Shown here in pieces: positions 24,935-34,061 of a stretch of DNA of 64,000 nucleotides. The DNA is from Hydrogenophaga taeniospiralis. GTDB lineage: Bacteria; Pseudomonadota; Gammaproteobacteria; Burkholderiales; Burkholderiaceae_C. Under the pieces are notes generated by a model. That model was not told where the DNA came from. It was given only the letters and a program-made list of their open reading frames with translations, and did no database searches. The DNA is taken from the NCBI RefSeq assembly GCF_020510445.1, contig NZ_JAHBAG010000001.1:3510501-3574500 (forward strand), written 5' to 3'. Within the stretch, counting starts at the first letter, position 1, and each line of letters starts with the position of its first letter. The translations under genes were made by a program, and so were the position numbers.

Positions 24935-25900
24935 GGTGGGTTTTCCTTGGGTGGGGTCAGGGGCGCCGAGCAACACCGGCTCGGTGGGCTGGGGGGTGCC
25001 GCCGGCCAGCACACCGGCTGGCTCGGCAGACAGTCCGCCCAGCGCAAACACGGCCTTGCGGCGGTTGGCGTACTGGGCTGGATTGGTGGCCATGCGTTCG
25101 ACGATGGCGTCAACGGTGGCGAAGCCGTCGGCGAGGCCTGCGTCGATGGCTTGCTGGCCGATGAACTCGCGGGCGTCGGCCATGTGTTCGAGAGCCTGCT
25201 CGCTGGACACGCCGCGCTGCGCGGCAACGGTGTCGACGAACACGCTGTACAGGTGGTCGAGGCGGGCCTCGAAATAGGCCATGTATTCGGCGCTCGGGGC
25301 CTGACCGTTGATGGCGCTGCGCTTGTATTTGCCGCGCACGAACTCGGTGGCGGTCGGGTCGGCCTGGCTGACGCCGAGGCGGGTGTACACGCCGATGCTG
25401 CCGACGTTGACGGTGGGGCCGGTGATGTACACGGCGTTGGCGGCGGAGCCGATCCAGTAGGCGGCGCTGGCCATGGTGGCGTCGCTCACAGAGACCACGG
25501 GCTTCTCGCGCGACACCTGCGAGATCGCGGCGGCCAGCTCGGGGGTGCCGAAGACGCTGCCGCCGGGAGAGTCGATGCTGAGCACCAGGCCTTTGACGCG
25601 GCTGTCGGCTGCGGCGCTGAGCACTTGCTGCGTGAGCATCTGCGCCGATGCGCCGCCGCTGATCTCGGTGAAGAGGTTGGCCTTGGGGGCGATCACACCT
25701 TCGATGGGCAACACGGCCACACCGCCTTCGCGCACCTGGTAGCGCTGCTGCTCGTTGGCGAGCGGGCGGCCGAGGCGCGCTTCGAGCGACGGGATGTCGA
25801 TCTTGTCGCCCTTGAGGTGGGTGGCGTAGATCTGCTGGATCTCGCGCAGGCTGTCCGGGAGGATGGCCCAAGGCGAGGTGAGCAGTTCGGTGAGTTTCAT
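24443..25900 (-). CDS. S49-family prohead protease with C-terminal scaffold region
   Basis: 485 residues. The N-terminal 300 residues form an SppA/S49 serine protease. SPGG lies at 111-114, the likely nucleophile is Ser145 in MASAAYWIGSA, and the general-base lysine is near residues 191-193 (GKYKRSA). The C-terminal third is helical and Ala/Glu-rich, as in scaffolding proteins. This is the lambda C / Nu3 arrangement, in which the protease matures the prohead. An internal start for the scaffold part is annotated separately. Confidence 0.87.
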   Translation of the reverse strand: MKLTELLTSPWAILPDSLREIQQIYATHLKGDKIDIPSLEARLGRPLANEQQRYQVREGGVAVLPIEGVIAPKANLFTEISGGASAQMLTQQVLSAAADSRVKGLVLSIDSPGGSVFGTPELAAAISQVSREKPVVSVSDATMASAAYWIGSAANAVYITGPTVNVGSIGVYTRLGVSQADPTATEFVRGKYKRSAINGQAPSAEYMAYFEARLDHLYSVFVDTVAAQRGVSSEQALEHMADAREFIGQQAIDAGLADGFATVDAIVERMATNPAQYANRRKAVFALGGLSAEPAGVLAGGTPQPTEPVLLGAPDPTQGKPTMTITREQIAAEAPELLQALMAEGASAERERIQAVEAQLIPGHEALIASLKFDGKSGPGEAAMAINAAERNLRTAAAQAAAAEAPKPVAIVPGATITAVLPSAAEQAAAAAAGAGVDASLPLEDRCKAAWDKDANLRKEFSSVGAFTAFTKATEEGRARIFARG

Positions 25901-25977
25901 TGCGCGGTCACTGGTTGGATTCAGTGCCGCGATTGTGAAAATGCAGGCCTTTTAAAAATAGGCCAAATTGGCACAAC

Positions 25978-27603
25978 TCAATCGGTTTCGGTGTCGTCGT
26001 CGCTGCCGTTGCTGCTGGTGCGGGCAGGCTGCGCGTTCTGCTCTGGCGCTGGCGAGCCGGGAGGCGCGGCCCAGATGCCGTCGCGCTTCTCGGCGTTGGT
26101 CTCTTTCACGCGCTGGCGGTGCTTGGTCTCCCAGTCCACGCCGTCGTGCAGGATGCTCTCAGCCTGCTTGGTGCTGATGCCGAGGGCCACGCGCTTTTCG
26201 GCAGCGGCCACGTCTTTGCCCGGGTCCACGCTGCCGGGGCCGTCGCCTGTCCACACGGCGCCGCACCAGGCTGCGCGCACGATGGGGTCGGCGAAGAAGC
26301 CGCGGGCGCTGATGAGGCCTTGCGACACTTCGTTTTCAAGCCACAGTTCGTACACCGGCTGGCACTTCTCAGTGACCACCATGTCGCGCTCCATGCGGAA
26401 GAACTTCCAGGCCATCATGAAGGCGCCGCGCGCCGCCGTGTAGCTGCTCTGGAAGTGCATGATCAGCACCTCGAACGGGATCTCCAGCGCGGCGCCGATC
26501 TGCCGCAGGATGGCGAGCACAAAGGGGTCGAACTGGGGGTTTGGCCGGCCCGGGGTGAGGTTCTTGATTTCCTCGCCGGGCAGCAGGTTGACCACCTTGT
26601 TGTTGCCGGCGACGTTGCCATCCCACTTCTGACCTTCGGCGATCAGCTTGTCCTGAGCAGATTCGTCATACAGCTCGGCGAAGGCATCGGGGTCCATCTC
26701 CGTAAAGAAGCTGGTCACGGCGGAGTCGACGGCCGCCTTGAGTTCGGCGTCGGTGTACTGGCTCAGCTGCTTGAGCGGCTCCAGGATGGGGGCGATCCAT
26801 GGCACGCCGCGCACTTGCCCGGGGCGCAGGAGTTTGTAGCTGTGCAGCACGTTGCGGCGGCCGGTGTTGGCGCCTCGAACCTCTCGGCGCTCCCAGGTGT
26901 TCTTCACCAGCCGGTCACCCGGGTGGTGTTTGGCCACGTGCACAGCGACGGCCTCGCCCGTCTCGGGGGATAGCTCGATGCCATCCACGAGGGTTTCGGT
27001 GTCGGCCTTGCGGTCTGGGTTGCACACGCGGTCGGCTTCAATGAGTTGCAGCACCAGCATGCGCTGGCCGTCACGCTCCATCAACGGGGTGAGCACAAAG
27101 CTGTCTCCGCTCTCCTTGGTGCTTCGGTAGTCGAGGCCCTGCAGCTGGTAGAAGTCTTGGCGACGGTCGAGGGTGCAGGCCTTGCTGCGCGCCCAGACTT
27201 CAAAGCGTGCGCGGGTTTTGAGTTGCCACGCTTCGGCGGCTTCGTCGCTCAGGCCGAGGATGGCGGCGTTGATGGCGGGGTTGCAGCTGAGGCCGGTGCC
27301 GACGCTGTGGCTGGCGGTGATGTTGAGCGCGCCCAGGGCAATGGGGGCGTTGCGCATCTGGTCGCGGCTGCGCGAGCGCAGCATGGGCAGGTCGCCGATG
27401 ATGTCGGTGTTGGGCGAGCCGGCGCTGGTGCGCCAGTTGGCCAGGGCAGCACGGTCCACGCGGGCGCCGGTGTATCCGCCGGAGAGCGCGAGCACTTCGC
27501 GTGCGTGCTGGCGGCGCTGCGCGAGCTTGGGGTTGAAGTAGGCGATGGCCTTGTCGAGCAGGTTGGCTTCGACCAGGGGTTTGCGTGGGGTCCTGGCTTT
27601 CAT
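25978..27603 (-). CDS. phage portal protein (lambda family)
   Basis: 541 residues from the ATG at 27603 (MKARTPRKPLVEANLLDKAI). It shows the lambda portal signature regions: RDQMRNAPIALGALNITASHSVGTGLS, the ESGDSFVL segment, and LRPGQVRGVPWIAPILEPLKQLSQYTDAELKAAVDSA. The C-terminus is a Pro/Asp-rich tail. Forms the dodecameric DNA entry channel at the capsid vertex. It follows a DUF6148 protein and precedes the protease, as usual. Confidence 0.92.
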   Translation of the reverse strand: MKARTPRKPLVEANLLDKAIAYFNPKLAQRRQHAREVLALSGGYTGARVDRAALANWRTSAGSPNTDIIGDLPMLRSRSRDQMRNAPIALGALNITASHSVGTGLSCNPAINAAILGLSDEAAEAWQLKTRARFEVWARSKACTLDRRQDFYQLQGLDYRSTKESGDSFVLTPLMERDGQRMLVLQLIEADRVCNPDRKADTETLVDGIELSPETGEAVAVHVAKHHPGDRLVKNTWERREVRGANTGRRNVLHSYKLLRPGQVRGVPWIAPILEPLKQLSQYTDAELKAAVDSAVTSFFTEMDPDAFAELYDESAQDKLIAEGQKWDGNVAGNNKVVNLLPGEEIKNLTPGRPNPQFDPFVLAILRQIGAALEIPFEVLIMHFQSSYTAARGAFMMAWKFFRMERDMVVTEKCQPVYELWLENEVSQGLISARGFFADPIVRAAWCGAVWTGDGPGSVDPGKDVAAAEKRVALGISTKQAESILHDGVDWETKHRQRVKETNAEKRDGIWAAPPGSPAPEQNAQPARTSSNGSDDDTETD

Positions 27604-27605
27604 GT

Positions 27606-27827
27606 TCAGCGCACCATGGTTGCGGAGCGGCCACGGCGGGAGGCGCTGGCGGTGAGCTGGCTCACGCGGGCGCTCCACAGGCTGATGCCTTGCTGGATCT
27701 GCGTGAGGTCTTGGCGCGTGAGCTTGCGGCCGGCGATCTCGTAGGACTTGTTGGCGAGCGCGGCGGTTTCGGCGGCCAGGTAGGCGTCGAGCTGGGCCTG
27801 GGCTTGGGCGAGGGTGATTCCGGCCAT
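27606..27827 (-). CDS. DUF6148 family head-tail connector-like protein (gpW-like position)
   Basis: 73 residues from the ATG at 27827 (MAGITLAQAQAQLDAYLAAE). The pattern of two helices followed by YEIAGRKLTRQDLTQIQQGISLW matches the DUF6148 family, small proteins between terminase and portal that occupy the place of lambda gpW. A longer in-frame start at 27887 is not preferred. Role in head completion is inferred. Confidence 0.72.
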   Translation of the reverse strand: MAGITLAQAQAQLDAYLAAETAALANKSYEIAGRKLTRQDLTQIQQGISLWSARVSQLTASASRRGRSATMVR

Positions 27828-27896
27828 GGTTGATGGACTCCTATGTTGGGCGATGGTAGGCAGCAGGCGCTGCGGAAAATAGGCCAAATTGGCACA

Positions 27897-28208
27897 TCAA
27901 TTGCCCGATCCCAACTTGACGTAGCGGTAGAGCGAGCGGCGGCTGATGCCGTGCCGATCGGTCAGCTCTTCGTCGCTGGCATTGCCCATGGCTTCCTGGA
28001 AGATGGCCTGGCGCTGCTCGCGGCTGGGGTGCTTCTTGCGCTTGGGGATGCGCACGCGCAGGCCGCCGAGTTCGGCGCGCACGTCGTCTTCGATCTGGCG
28101 GGCTTGCTCGTCGGTGAGCAGGGGGGTGGCGGCGCGCACGCGCAGCAGCACGACCTGCAGGATGTCGGGTTCGGGGTCGAGGCCTCGGCCGTCGGGCTTG
28201 GTGCTCAT
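27897..28208 (-). CDS. Mor-like helix-turn-helix protein inside the packaging block
   Basis: 103 residues from the ATG at 28208, overlapping the terminase stop by ATGA. The arrangement QIEDDVRAELGGLRVRIPKRKKH..., then a C-terminal HTH with EELTDRHGISRRSLYRYVKLG, resembles the Mor/C late-gene activators of Mu-like phages. Position between terminase and connector is odd for a regulator. It may activate late transcription, or be a small DNA-binding packaging factor. Confidence 0.65.
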   Translation of the reverse strand: MSTKPDGRGLDPEPDILQVVLLRVRAATPLLTDEQARQIEDDVRAELGGLRVRIPKRKKHPSREQRQAIFQEAMGNASDEELTDRHGISRRSLYRYVKLGSGN

Positions 28209-30232
28209 TTGCCACCACGGCGCAAGCCGCCCAGGGAGATGCGGCCATTGACGACGGCAGGAGATCCAGCGGTGGGCGCGGGGCCGGCCCGGGTGGCTGG
28301 TGGCGGTGGCGTGGTGCCGGGCTCGGCCGCTGCCGGGCTTTCGGTGTCCACATCGATGGGGCGGTGTTGCTCCTGGTCGAAGAGGTCGCCCACGGCGGGC
28401 ACGAGGCGATCGCGCAGCAGCTGCCAGGCGTGTTCGCTTTTGCGGTGCAGGCCGAGCATGAAGGCGGCGGCGAGGTTGTACACGCTCAAGTCCAACGGCT
28501 CGTTGGGCTCGCCCTTCTTCTGTTCCCACCAGCTGACCTTGCGCCCGCGCTTGAAGCCGCTGGTGCGGTATTCGGCGGTGAGGCCTTTGAACCAGCTTTC
28601 AGGCAGAGACTGGCTGAAGTGCATGGCGCCGGGGCCTTGCGCCCTGCCCCACCGGGTCTGCAGGTAGTCTTTGGCGGTGTCGGTGCCGATGATCCAGAGC
28701 TTGACGCCGTTGCGCTCGACCTTGCCGCGTTTGTCCACGCCCACGTTGCTGGGTTTGTTGCCGACGATGGGGCGGTTCTTCTTGTTGGCGTCGCCCTTGA
28801 CGGCGTAGATGTTGCGGTGCCGGCGGGCCTGGGTGAAGGTGTAGACCTCCTGGGTGTGGTGGCCACCGGAGTCCACGAAGGCGGCGCTGATGTTCATGAG
28901 GGCGCCGCTGGCGTGGCGGTACCGGGCCTTGAGCAGCTCGTCGGCCTTGTCCCAGGTCTGCTGGCTGGCGGGGTCGCCGTGGATCACCTGGTAGTCGATC
29001 ACCCAGCATTCCATGCCATCGCCCCAGGCCATCACCTGGAATTCGAGGCGGTAGGCCTGCACGTCGATGGCGGCGGTGAGCATCACGCCGCCGGCGGGCA
29101 CGCCGCCCAGGCGGTAGGTTTCGGCGCGGGCCATGAGGCCTTCGTAGCGCGTCGTCTCTTTGCTGCGCGCCCAGCACTTGGCGAGGCGCGTGTTGTAGAA
29201 CACGATCATCGACTCTTCGCTGCCCTCCTCAAGCTGTGCCTTTGCTTTCTCGTACTGGTTGAGCAGAGCGACCCAGGGGAGCCAGCCGTAAGGCAGGAAC
29301 ATGCCGGAGATTTGGAAGCTCTCGGTCTCTCCGTCGCCAGGGACACCCTCGCTCCAGAGGCCGCGGGCAAACATGCGTGTCTTGTCGCCCTCGCTGTGCA
29401 AGCCACCGCACACGGTGCAGGGGTAGAACGCCTGTTTGCCATCGTCGCTGCGGATCAGGCGCGGGGCGCCGTTGTCGTCGAAGAATTCCAGCGACTGGGC
29501 TTCGCCGCAGTGAATGCACTCGGCGAGGGCGACACGCTGGGTGCCGCGATCGTGCAGCGTCTGGATCGGGCTTTCGCCTTCGATGGTGGGCGAGCTGGGG
29601 TAGTAGGTTTTCTTGTCGCGCTGGTGGCTGGTCTGGCGGGTTTCGACCAGCTCGTCGGGTGATCCTTCGCCGCCGACGTTGTCTTTGCTCCGGTCTACCT
29701 CGTCGTACACCACGTAGGTGACGGATAGCTCGGAAAGGTTGGCCGCGGCGCCGGCGGTGGCGATGTACAGCGCGCCGCCGGGGTATGCCTTGATGTCGTT
29801 GTTGTTGGTCGAGACGCGCGAGGCCGGTCGGGCGAAGCGCTCACGCAGCACGGGAACGGCGGCGACCATCTTGTCGATGCGAGCGGCGGCGCGCTTGTGC
29901 AGTTTTCCGGTGGGCACGACCCAGAGAAAGTTCTTCGGGCGCTGGTGCACGGTCTCGCCCAGGAAGTTGAGCGCCACCTGGGTCTTGAGCATCTGCGATG
30001 CACCCATGACCACGATGCGCTTGCACGGGTGGTCGGCACTCAGGGCCTGCATGACCATGCGGGCGTGTGGCGTGCGGCTGGTCTTGTAGGGGCCGGGCTC
30101 GCTGGCGCCGGTTTCCTTGGGCACGATCATGTGACGGTCTGCCCAGACATCGACCGGCAGGTTCGAGTCGGGCTCGATGCCGCGCGCGAACGCGTCGAGC
30201 ATCAGGTAGTAGCCGTCGTGCATGTCGTTCAC
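28205..30232 (-). CDS. terminase large subunit (GpA family)
   Basis: 675 residues from the GTG at 30232, preferred because it has AAGGTGG seven bases upstream and overlaps the small subunit stop as GTGA; an ATG nine bases further in also exists. The ATPase motif GASQMLKT (residues 77-84) and the acidic Walker B in VVYDEVD are clear. A four-cysteine zinc-like pair (CIHCGEA and CTVCGG) and a C-terminal nuclease domain follow. It packages DNA into proheads. GpA-type terminases usually cut at cos sites. Confidence 0.92.
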   Translation of the reverse strand: MNDMHDGYYLMLDAFARGIEPDSNLPVDVWADRHMIVPKETGASEPGPYKTSRTPHARMVMQALSADHPCKRIVVMGASQMLKTQVALNFLGETVHQRPKNFLWVVPTGKLHKRAAARIDKMVAAVPVLRERFARPASRVSTNNNDIKAYPGGALYIATAGAAANLSELSVTYVVYDEVDRSKDNVGGEGSPDELVETRQTSHQRDKKTYYPSSPTIEGESPIQTLHDRGTQRVALAECIHCGEAQSLEFFDDNGAPRLIRSDDGKQAFYPCTVCGGLHSEGDKTRMFARGLWSEGVPGDGETESFQISGMFLPYGWLPWVALLNQYEKAKAQLEEGSEESMIVFYNTRLAKCWARSKETTRYEGLMARAETYRLGGVPAGGVMLTAAIDVQAYRLEFQVMAWGDGMECWVIDYQVIHGDPASQQTWDKADELLKARYRHASGALMNISAAFVDSGGHHTQEVYTFTQARRHRNIYAVKGDANKKNRPIVGNKPSNVGVDKRGKVERNGVKLWIIGTDTAKDYLQTRWGRAQGPGAMHFSQSLPESWFKGLTAEYRTSGFKRGRKVSWWEQKKGEPNEPLDLSVYNLAAAFMLGLHRKSEHAWQLLRDRLVPAVGDLFDQEQHRPIDVDTESPAAAEPGTTPPPPATRAGPAPTAGSPAVVNGRISLGGLRRGGK

Positions 30233-30831
30233 TCGGCGGCCACCTTCACGCTGAGTTTCTCGCGCAGGCCCTTGGCCAGCATCTCCTGGATGGTGCGGTT
30301 GTGCCGGCGCAGCACCTGGGCGCAAGCGTCGGCGCTGTCCAACGGGGCCAGCTCGGCCGCCAGGGTATTGACCGAGGAGTCCATGGCGTCGCGCAGTTCG
30401 CGTGCGATGTCGAAGCCGCCCCGGTTGATGTCGCTCACGTCGCGCACCTCGCCGCGAAGCTTCGCCAGCTGCAGCTCGGCGATGCCAGCGTTGGCCTGCT
30501 CGGTGCGCGCGCGGGCGGCGGTGTAGCCGTCTGGGGCAGGCGCCGGCGCGGCTGCAGGCTCGGCGGTCGATGCACCTGGTGCGCTCAGCAGGTCGCCGGC
30601 CGGGTCGGATACGTGTCCAGCATCGCTGGAGCCCACACGCGCCCGGGTGTTGCGCGCCCACTGGCTGTCCGCCAGCGCCTGGTCGATCAGCTTGTCCGGG
30701 CCGAACGCACTGATGCGTTTTTCGTCCACCGCCTTGCGCACCGACTCCCGCGACGCGCCCGGGAGCCCGCGATCCTTCCGCGACCGCGCGTATTCCGCCT
30801 GTGTCAACAGGTTCGGGTCACTTTTCGCCAT
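30229..30831 (-). CDS. terminase small subunit-like DNA-recognition protein
   Basis: 200 residues directly upstream of the large subunit and coupled to it. The N-terminus (LLTQAEYARSRKDRGLPGASRESVRKAVDEKRIS) looks like a winged helix-turn-helix as in Nu1-type subunits, and the C-terminal half is helical for oligomerisation. It should recognise the packaging site. The 114-bp gap upstream (30832-30945) holds several TGTCAAC copies and a G-run and may contain cos, but no cos core was identified. Confidence 0.75.
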   Translation of the reverse strand: MAKSDPNLLTQAEYARSRKDRGLPGASRESVRKAVDEKRISAFGPDKLIDQALADSQWARNTRARVGSSDAGHVSDPAGDLLSAPGASTAEPAAAPAPAPDGYTAARARTEQANAGIAELQLAKLRGEVRDVSDINRGGFDIARELRDAMDSSVNTLAAELAPLDSADACAQVLRRHNRTIQEMLAKGLREKLSVKVAAE

Positions 30832-30945
30832 CTGTCAACCCGTGTGTCAACTTTTCCCCAGCCACCCCGCTAGCGCTCCGACGCGGTATCAATTGCCCGC
30901 GTTTGGGTGGGGTTTCAAAGGACCCGTTGGGGGGGGTGGTCTGTT

Positions 30946-31737
30946 TCACTTGACCCCCTGCTTGCGGTAGGCCGAGGCTGAGCCGGTGGCCATGAGGGAG
31001 CGCAGGGCTTTGTCGAACTCGTCGGGGAAGCGGCGCTGCACGGTCTTGTTGACGATGCCGAAGAAGTCGAGGCGCGCGGTGTAGTGCGCTCGGTTTACGA
31101 AGATCATCATGGGCTTGAGGCTGGTGCCAAAGGCGGTGTACACGCGGCGGTAGACGCCGGGCTGCAGGTGCCTCGCTCGGCTGCCACCCACCGGGTTCAC
31201 CCAGTATTCGAAGCCGTACACCCCCTTCTTCTCATTGCCCTTGCGCAGGCGCTGCCGGGTCTTGATGTTGGCCTTGTTGAAGCCGCTCTCGGTGTAGCTT
31301 CCCAGCACGTTGAGGATGCGGGAGATCTCGCCCGCGCTCATGTTGCCGTAGGCATCGAGGGGTGCGGCATCGCCCGGCACGATAAACCAGCCTTGCGGCA
31401 ACACGCCGATGCGCTGCAGGCGCATCTCCATGGGCTTCATGTCGCGCTGACCACCGGCGATCTGGGGTCGGGCCCACAGCTTGTCGGCGTCGTGGCTGCG
31501 CTGCCTGAACCACAGCATCGCCTCGGGCTTGCGGGCGCTGGCATAGAACACGCGCAGCGAGCGCAGGGTGAACGGGACGGGGCGGTCGAACACCTTGCGC
31601 ATCTCGCGGCGCACGTCGGTCTCGGCCCACTCTGCCGTGCGGTTCAGTGCCTCGCGAGATGCGGTGTTGACGCTGGCGCCCAGCTTCTGCACCCAGGCCT
31701 GCACCTCGGGGAAGTTGGAATCGATGCGGATTTTCAT
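30946..31737 (-). CDS. conserved phage protein of the packaging region
   Basis: 263 residues (MKIRIDSNFPEVQAWVQKLGASVNTASREALNRTAEW...), with RREMRKVFDRPVPFTLRSLRVFYASARKPEAMLW and a C-terminal FFGIVNKTVQRRFPDEFDKAL. It resembles minor tail or head-tail proteins of the type that begin with an amphipathic helix and an FDRP segment. Its position ahead of the terminase is unusual for that. Virion assembly role likely; specific function not assigned. Confidence 0.6.
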   Translation of the reverse strand: MKIRIDSNFPEVQAWVQKLGASVNTASREALNRTAEWAETDVRREMRKVFDRPVPFTLRSLRVFYASARKPEAMLWFRQRSHDADKLWARPQIAGGQRDMKPMEMRLQRIGVLPQGWFIVPGDAAPLDAYGNMSAGEISRILNVLGSYTESGFNKANIKTRQRLRKGNEKKGVYGFEYWVNPVGGSRARHLQPGVYRRVYTAFGTSLKPMMIFVNRAHYTARLDFFGIVNKTVQRRFPDEFDKALRSLMATGSASAYRKQGVK

Positions 31738-31740
31738 GGG

Positions 31741-32085
31741 TCAGATCTGGGTGGTGTTGGTGGTGCGGCCGAAGGGCGAGGCCATACCGACCGAGCGGCC
31801 AGCCTCTTCTGCGTGGAAGGTGCAGCGGTGGGCGTTGCGCTTGAGCCAACGGGCCGCGGCTTCAGCGCCCTGCTCTTCCAGCACCTGGGCGTGCTCACGA
31901 CGGGCCTGCTGGGCGGTGGCCATGGCGGCGTCCACGTCGACGAACTGCCCGTCATAGGCTGCGCGGCACAGGTCGATGAAGGCCGCCACCTCGGGCATGG
32001 CTTGCCTGCGTGCCGAAACCCCTGCAGCAGGCTCGGAATCTGGCGCTGCTGGGGCGTTTGGCTGTTGGTCGAGGGGGTCGCCCAT
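31741..32085 (-). CDS. small phage protein of unknown function
   Basis: 114 residues from the ATG at 32085 (MGDPLDQQPNAPAAPD...). The first 30 residues are disordered and proline-rich; the rest is helical (MPEVAAFIDLCRAAYDGQFVDVDAAMATAQQARREHAQVLEEQGAEAAARWLK). A good AGGA-type ribosome binding site precedes it, next to the iteron-like region. Unknown function. Confidence 0.55.
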   Translation of the reverse strand: MGDPLDQQPNAPAAPDSEPAAGVSARRQAMPEVAAFIDLCRAAYDGQFVDVDAAMATAQQARREHAQVLEEQGAEAAARWLKRNAHRCTFHAEEAGRSVGMASPFGRTTNTTQI

Positions 32086-32122
32086 CCTGTTTCCTTTTTT
32101 CTTTTGAAAAAGAGAAAAGCGA

Positions 32123-32351
32123 GTTACGCGGTTGCGCGTGCGCGTAACCGCGTAACCCGCAGCCCGCCTAGCGAGTTGCACGGTTACGTGGTTACACCAA
32201 CACACAGGTACATGCACGTGCACGCACACACACGCGCCCGCCCGCCCACGCACACACGCACATGTATAGATGGGTCGCGTAACCGCGTAACCGCGTAACT
32301 CCCAGCGTCGTTGCTGGGTTTCGGAGTTACACCCCCGCGCAACCGCGTAAC
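32123..32351. repeat. iteron-like repeat cluster, candidate phage replication origin
   Basis: Six direct copies of GCGTAAC begin at 32142, 32150, 32277, 32285, 32293 and 32345, several in strict 8-bp tandem (GCGTAACC units), and one exact inverted copy GTTACGC is at 32123-32129. Degenerate copies (GTTACGT at 32183, GCGCAAC at 32337) fill the flanks. Between them lies a 60-bp alternating purine-pyrimidine CA/GT/GC tract. The cluster sits in a 275-bp gene-free gap next to the helicase and primase genes. Origin function is inferred. Confidence 0.6.
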
Positions 32352-32360
32352 CGTGAAATG

Positions 32361-34061
32361 TCATTCGCCCTCTCCTTCGCCGACACTCGATCCACCCGGG
32401 GAGGGGGGTTTCCCATCTTTCGACCAACCGAGGTAGCTGCGCAGGTGAGGCTCGAAGGTGGTCACGCAGTCGGTGGCCCAGGCGCCCTGGGTCATGGGCA
32501 TGCCCGTGTCGTCGTACAGGCGGGCAATGGCGTCGTCTGGGTCGCACACCAGGAACATGCGCTCCACCTTCTTCGCGCCCTCGGTCTCCAGCTTCATGGG
32601 CTTGACCCGTGCCGGCTTGCCCTGGCTCTCGCTGAAGCGGCACACCGTGGGCGTGAACTGCTCGCGCTTGAACGGATAGCGGTCCCCGGTGCGCGCGCAC
32701 CACTTGGTGTAGGCCCGGTACACCTGCTGCATCGAGCAGGTGCAGTACGGCAGATCCAGCTCGCCGTTGGCCCACTCCCACCAGAACTGCTCAGGGCTCT
32801 TGCGGTTGAGCGTGATGAGGTTGGTTTTGGCCTCGGTGTAGGGCGCCGGGCTGTAGGGGTCGAAGCCATCGAGCGGATACGACAACAGGTAGGCCATGAA
32901 GGCTTCGGTGCCGCCGTTTTTGCGCCACTCGCCCAGTGCCCTGTAAAACTCGAACTCCCGCGCCCTGGGCGTGTACACCACCAGATACCGCCGGTCGCTG
33001 TTGTCCAGCGCCAGCGGCTGCAGTTCGTTGCTCAGGAACACGATGTTGATGTGGTTCGCTTCCTCGCGCCTGGGCAGGTTCTTGGGGTTGATCTGCACCG
33101 TGGGCGAGGTGATCAGCGCCTTGAGCCGGTTCTTGTTGTGCACCAGCTCGGCGCGGCTCGACACCTCGTCGCCCACCACAAACAACTTGCACGACCGCCA
33201 GTCGTTGAACTTGTCTTCCAGTTCGTCCTGGCCGACCAGCGCGCCGTATTTTCCATAGATCGACACCACGGTGTCGAATAGGAAGTTCTTACCCGCTCCC
33301 TCGTCGCCGTGCATGATTACCGAGGTGCGCATCTTCGCGCCCGGGTGCTGCAGCGGGTATGCCAGCCAGCACAGCAGCCAGTGCATGATGGCGTCCACGT
33401 CGTCAGCGTTGTCGCTGGCCCGGCTCACCAGGTAGCGCACCAGGTCCAGCATGGGCTTCACATCGCCATCGACCGGCTCCATGGCCAGGCCGTGGTAAAG
33501 ATTGACGCACCGGGCGTCGCAGGTCTCCGTGGGGTCGAACACCACGTCAGACGGCAGCACCGTGCGCCGGCGCTCGCTGCCCTTCCACAGCCGCACCATC
33601 TCAGACCCATGGGCGTGGCCCATGTTGGCGATCTTCATGATCATGCGCTGCGTGCCATCCCACACCGTGTCGGTGCCATAGATCAGCGCGAAATGTTCGG
33701 CCAGGATGTTGAATTTGCCCCAGTCCACCGCCTTCTCGGGCTTCTTGGGCTTGGCAGTGGCCTTGCCGGAGGAAGATTCGCCCGAGGCACCGGGCTCTCC
33801 CCCGTCCCCCGATGGTTGCGCAATAGCGCTTTCTTGGGGGGAGGGGGGAGGCGACGATGCAGCCGCGATGCCCTCTTCCACAGCCTTGCGCCACGCCGCC
33901 GCTTCCGCCAGCGAGACAACGTTGTCCAGCGGCGCTGACGCGCCGAGGGCTGACGACGGCGAAGGCGAGTCCGCACTGGCGGACTCGGGCGCCTGCGGCG
34001 CTGGTTCGCCGACTTCTCCGGCTGCGTCCATAGGGTGATCGGGTGGCAACTGCTCAGCCAT
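32361..34061 (-). CDS. phage replicative helicase/primase-associated ATPase (SF3, DUF5906-like)
   Basis: 566 residues. The first 110 are low-complexity Ser/Pro/Ala/Lys. The ATPase domain has the Walker A GDEGAGKN at residues 252-259, then a Walker B-like FVVGDEV and the sensor region HINIVFLSNELQPLALDNSDRRYLV, the pattern of D5/DUF5906-type superfamily 3 helicases. It works with the Toprim primase encoded just upstream, which it overlaps by 8 bp. The iteron cluster lies immediately downstream. Confidence 0.85.
   Translation of the reverse strand: MAEQLPPDHPMDAAGEVGEPAPQAPESASADSPSPSSALGASAPLDNVVSLAEAAAWRKAVEEGIAAASSPPPSPQESAIAQPSGDGGEPGASGESSSGKATAKPKKPEKAVDWGKFNILAEHFALIYGTDTVWDGTQRMIMKIANMGHAHGSEMVRLWKGSERRRTVLPSDVVFDPTETCDARCVNLYHGLAMEPVDGDVKPMLDLVRYLVSRASDNADDVDAIMHWLLCWLAYPLQHPGAKMRTSVIMHGDEGAGKNFLFDTVVSIYGKYGALVGQDELEDKFNDWRSCKLFVVGDEVSSRAELVHNKNRLKALITSPTVQINPKNLPRREEANHINIVFLSNELQPLALDNSDRRYLVVYTPRAREFEFYRALGEWRKNGGTEAFMAYLLSYPLDGFDPYSPAPYTEAKTNLITLNRKSPEQFWWEWANGELDLPYCTCSMQQVYRAYTKWCARTGDRYPFKREQFTPTVCRFSESQGKPARVKPMKLETEGAKKVERMFLVCDPDDAIARLYDDTGMPMTQGAWATDCVTTFEPHLRSYLGWSKDGKPPSPGGSSVGEGEGE

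Noticed and set aside
24620..26443. 607-codon plus-strand frame
   Set aside because: Antisense of the protease and portal genes, no motif.
30832..30945. cos site assigned from the TGTCAAC repeats
   Set aside because: Repeats are present near the terminase genes but no cohesive-end core can be recognised without virion-end data.
32200..32270. CA/GT-rich tract as a simple microsatellite or CRISPR-like array
   Set aside because: No regular repeat-spacer structure; better read as part of the iteron-containing origin-like region.
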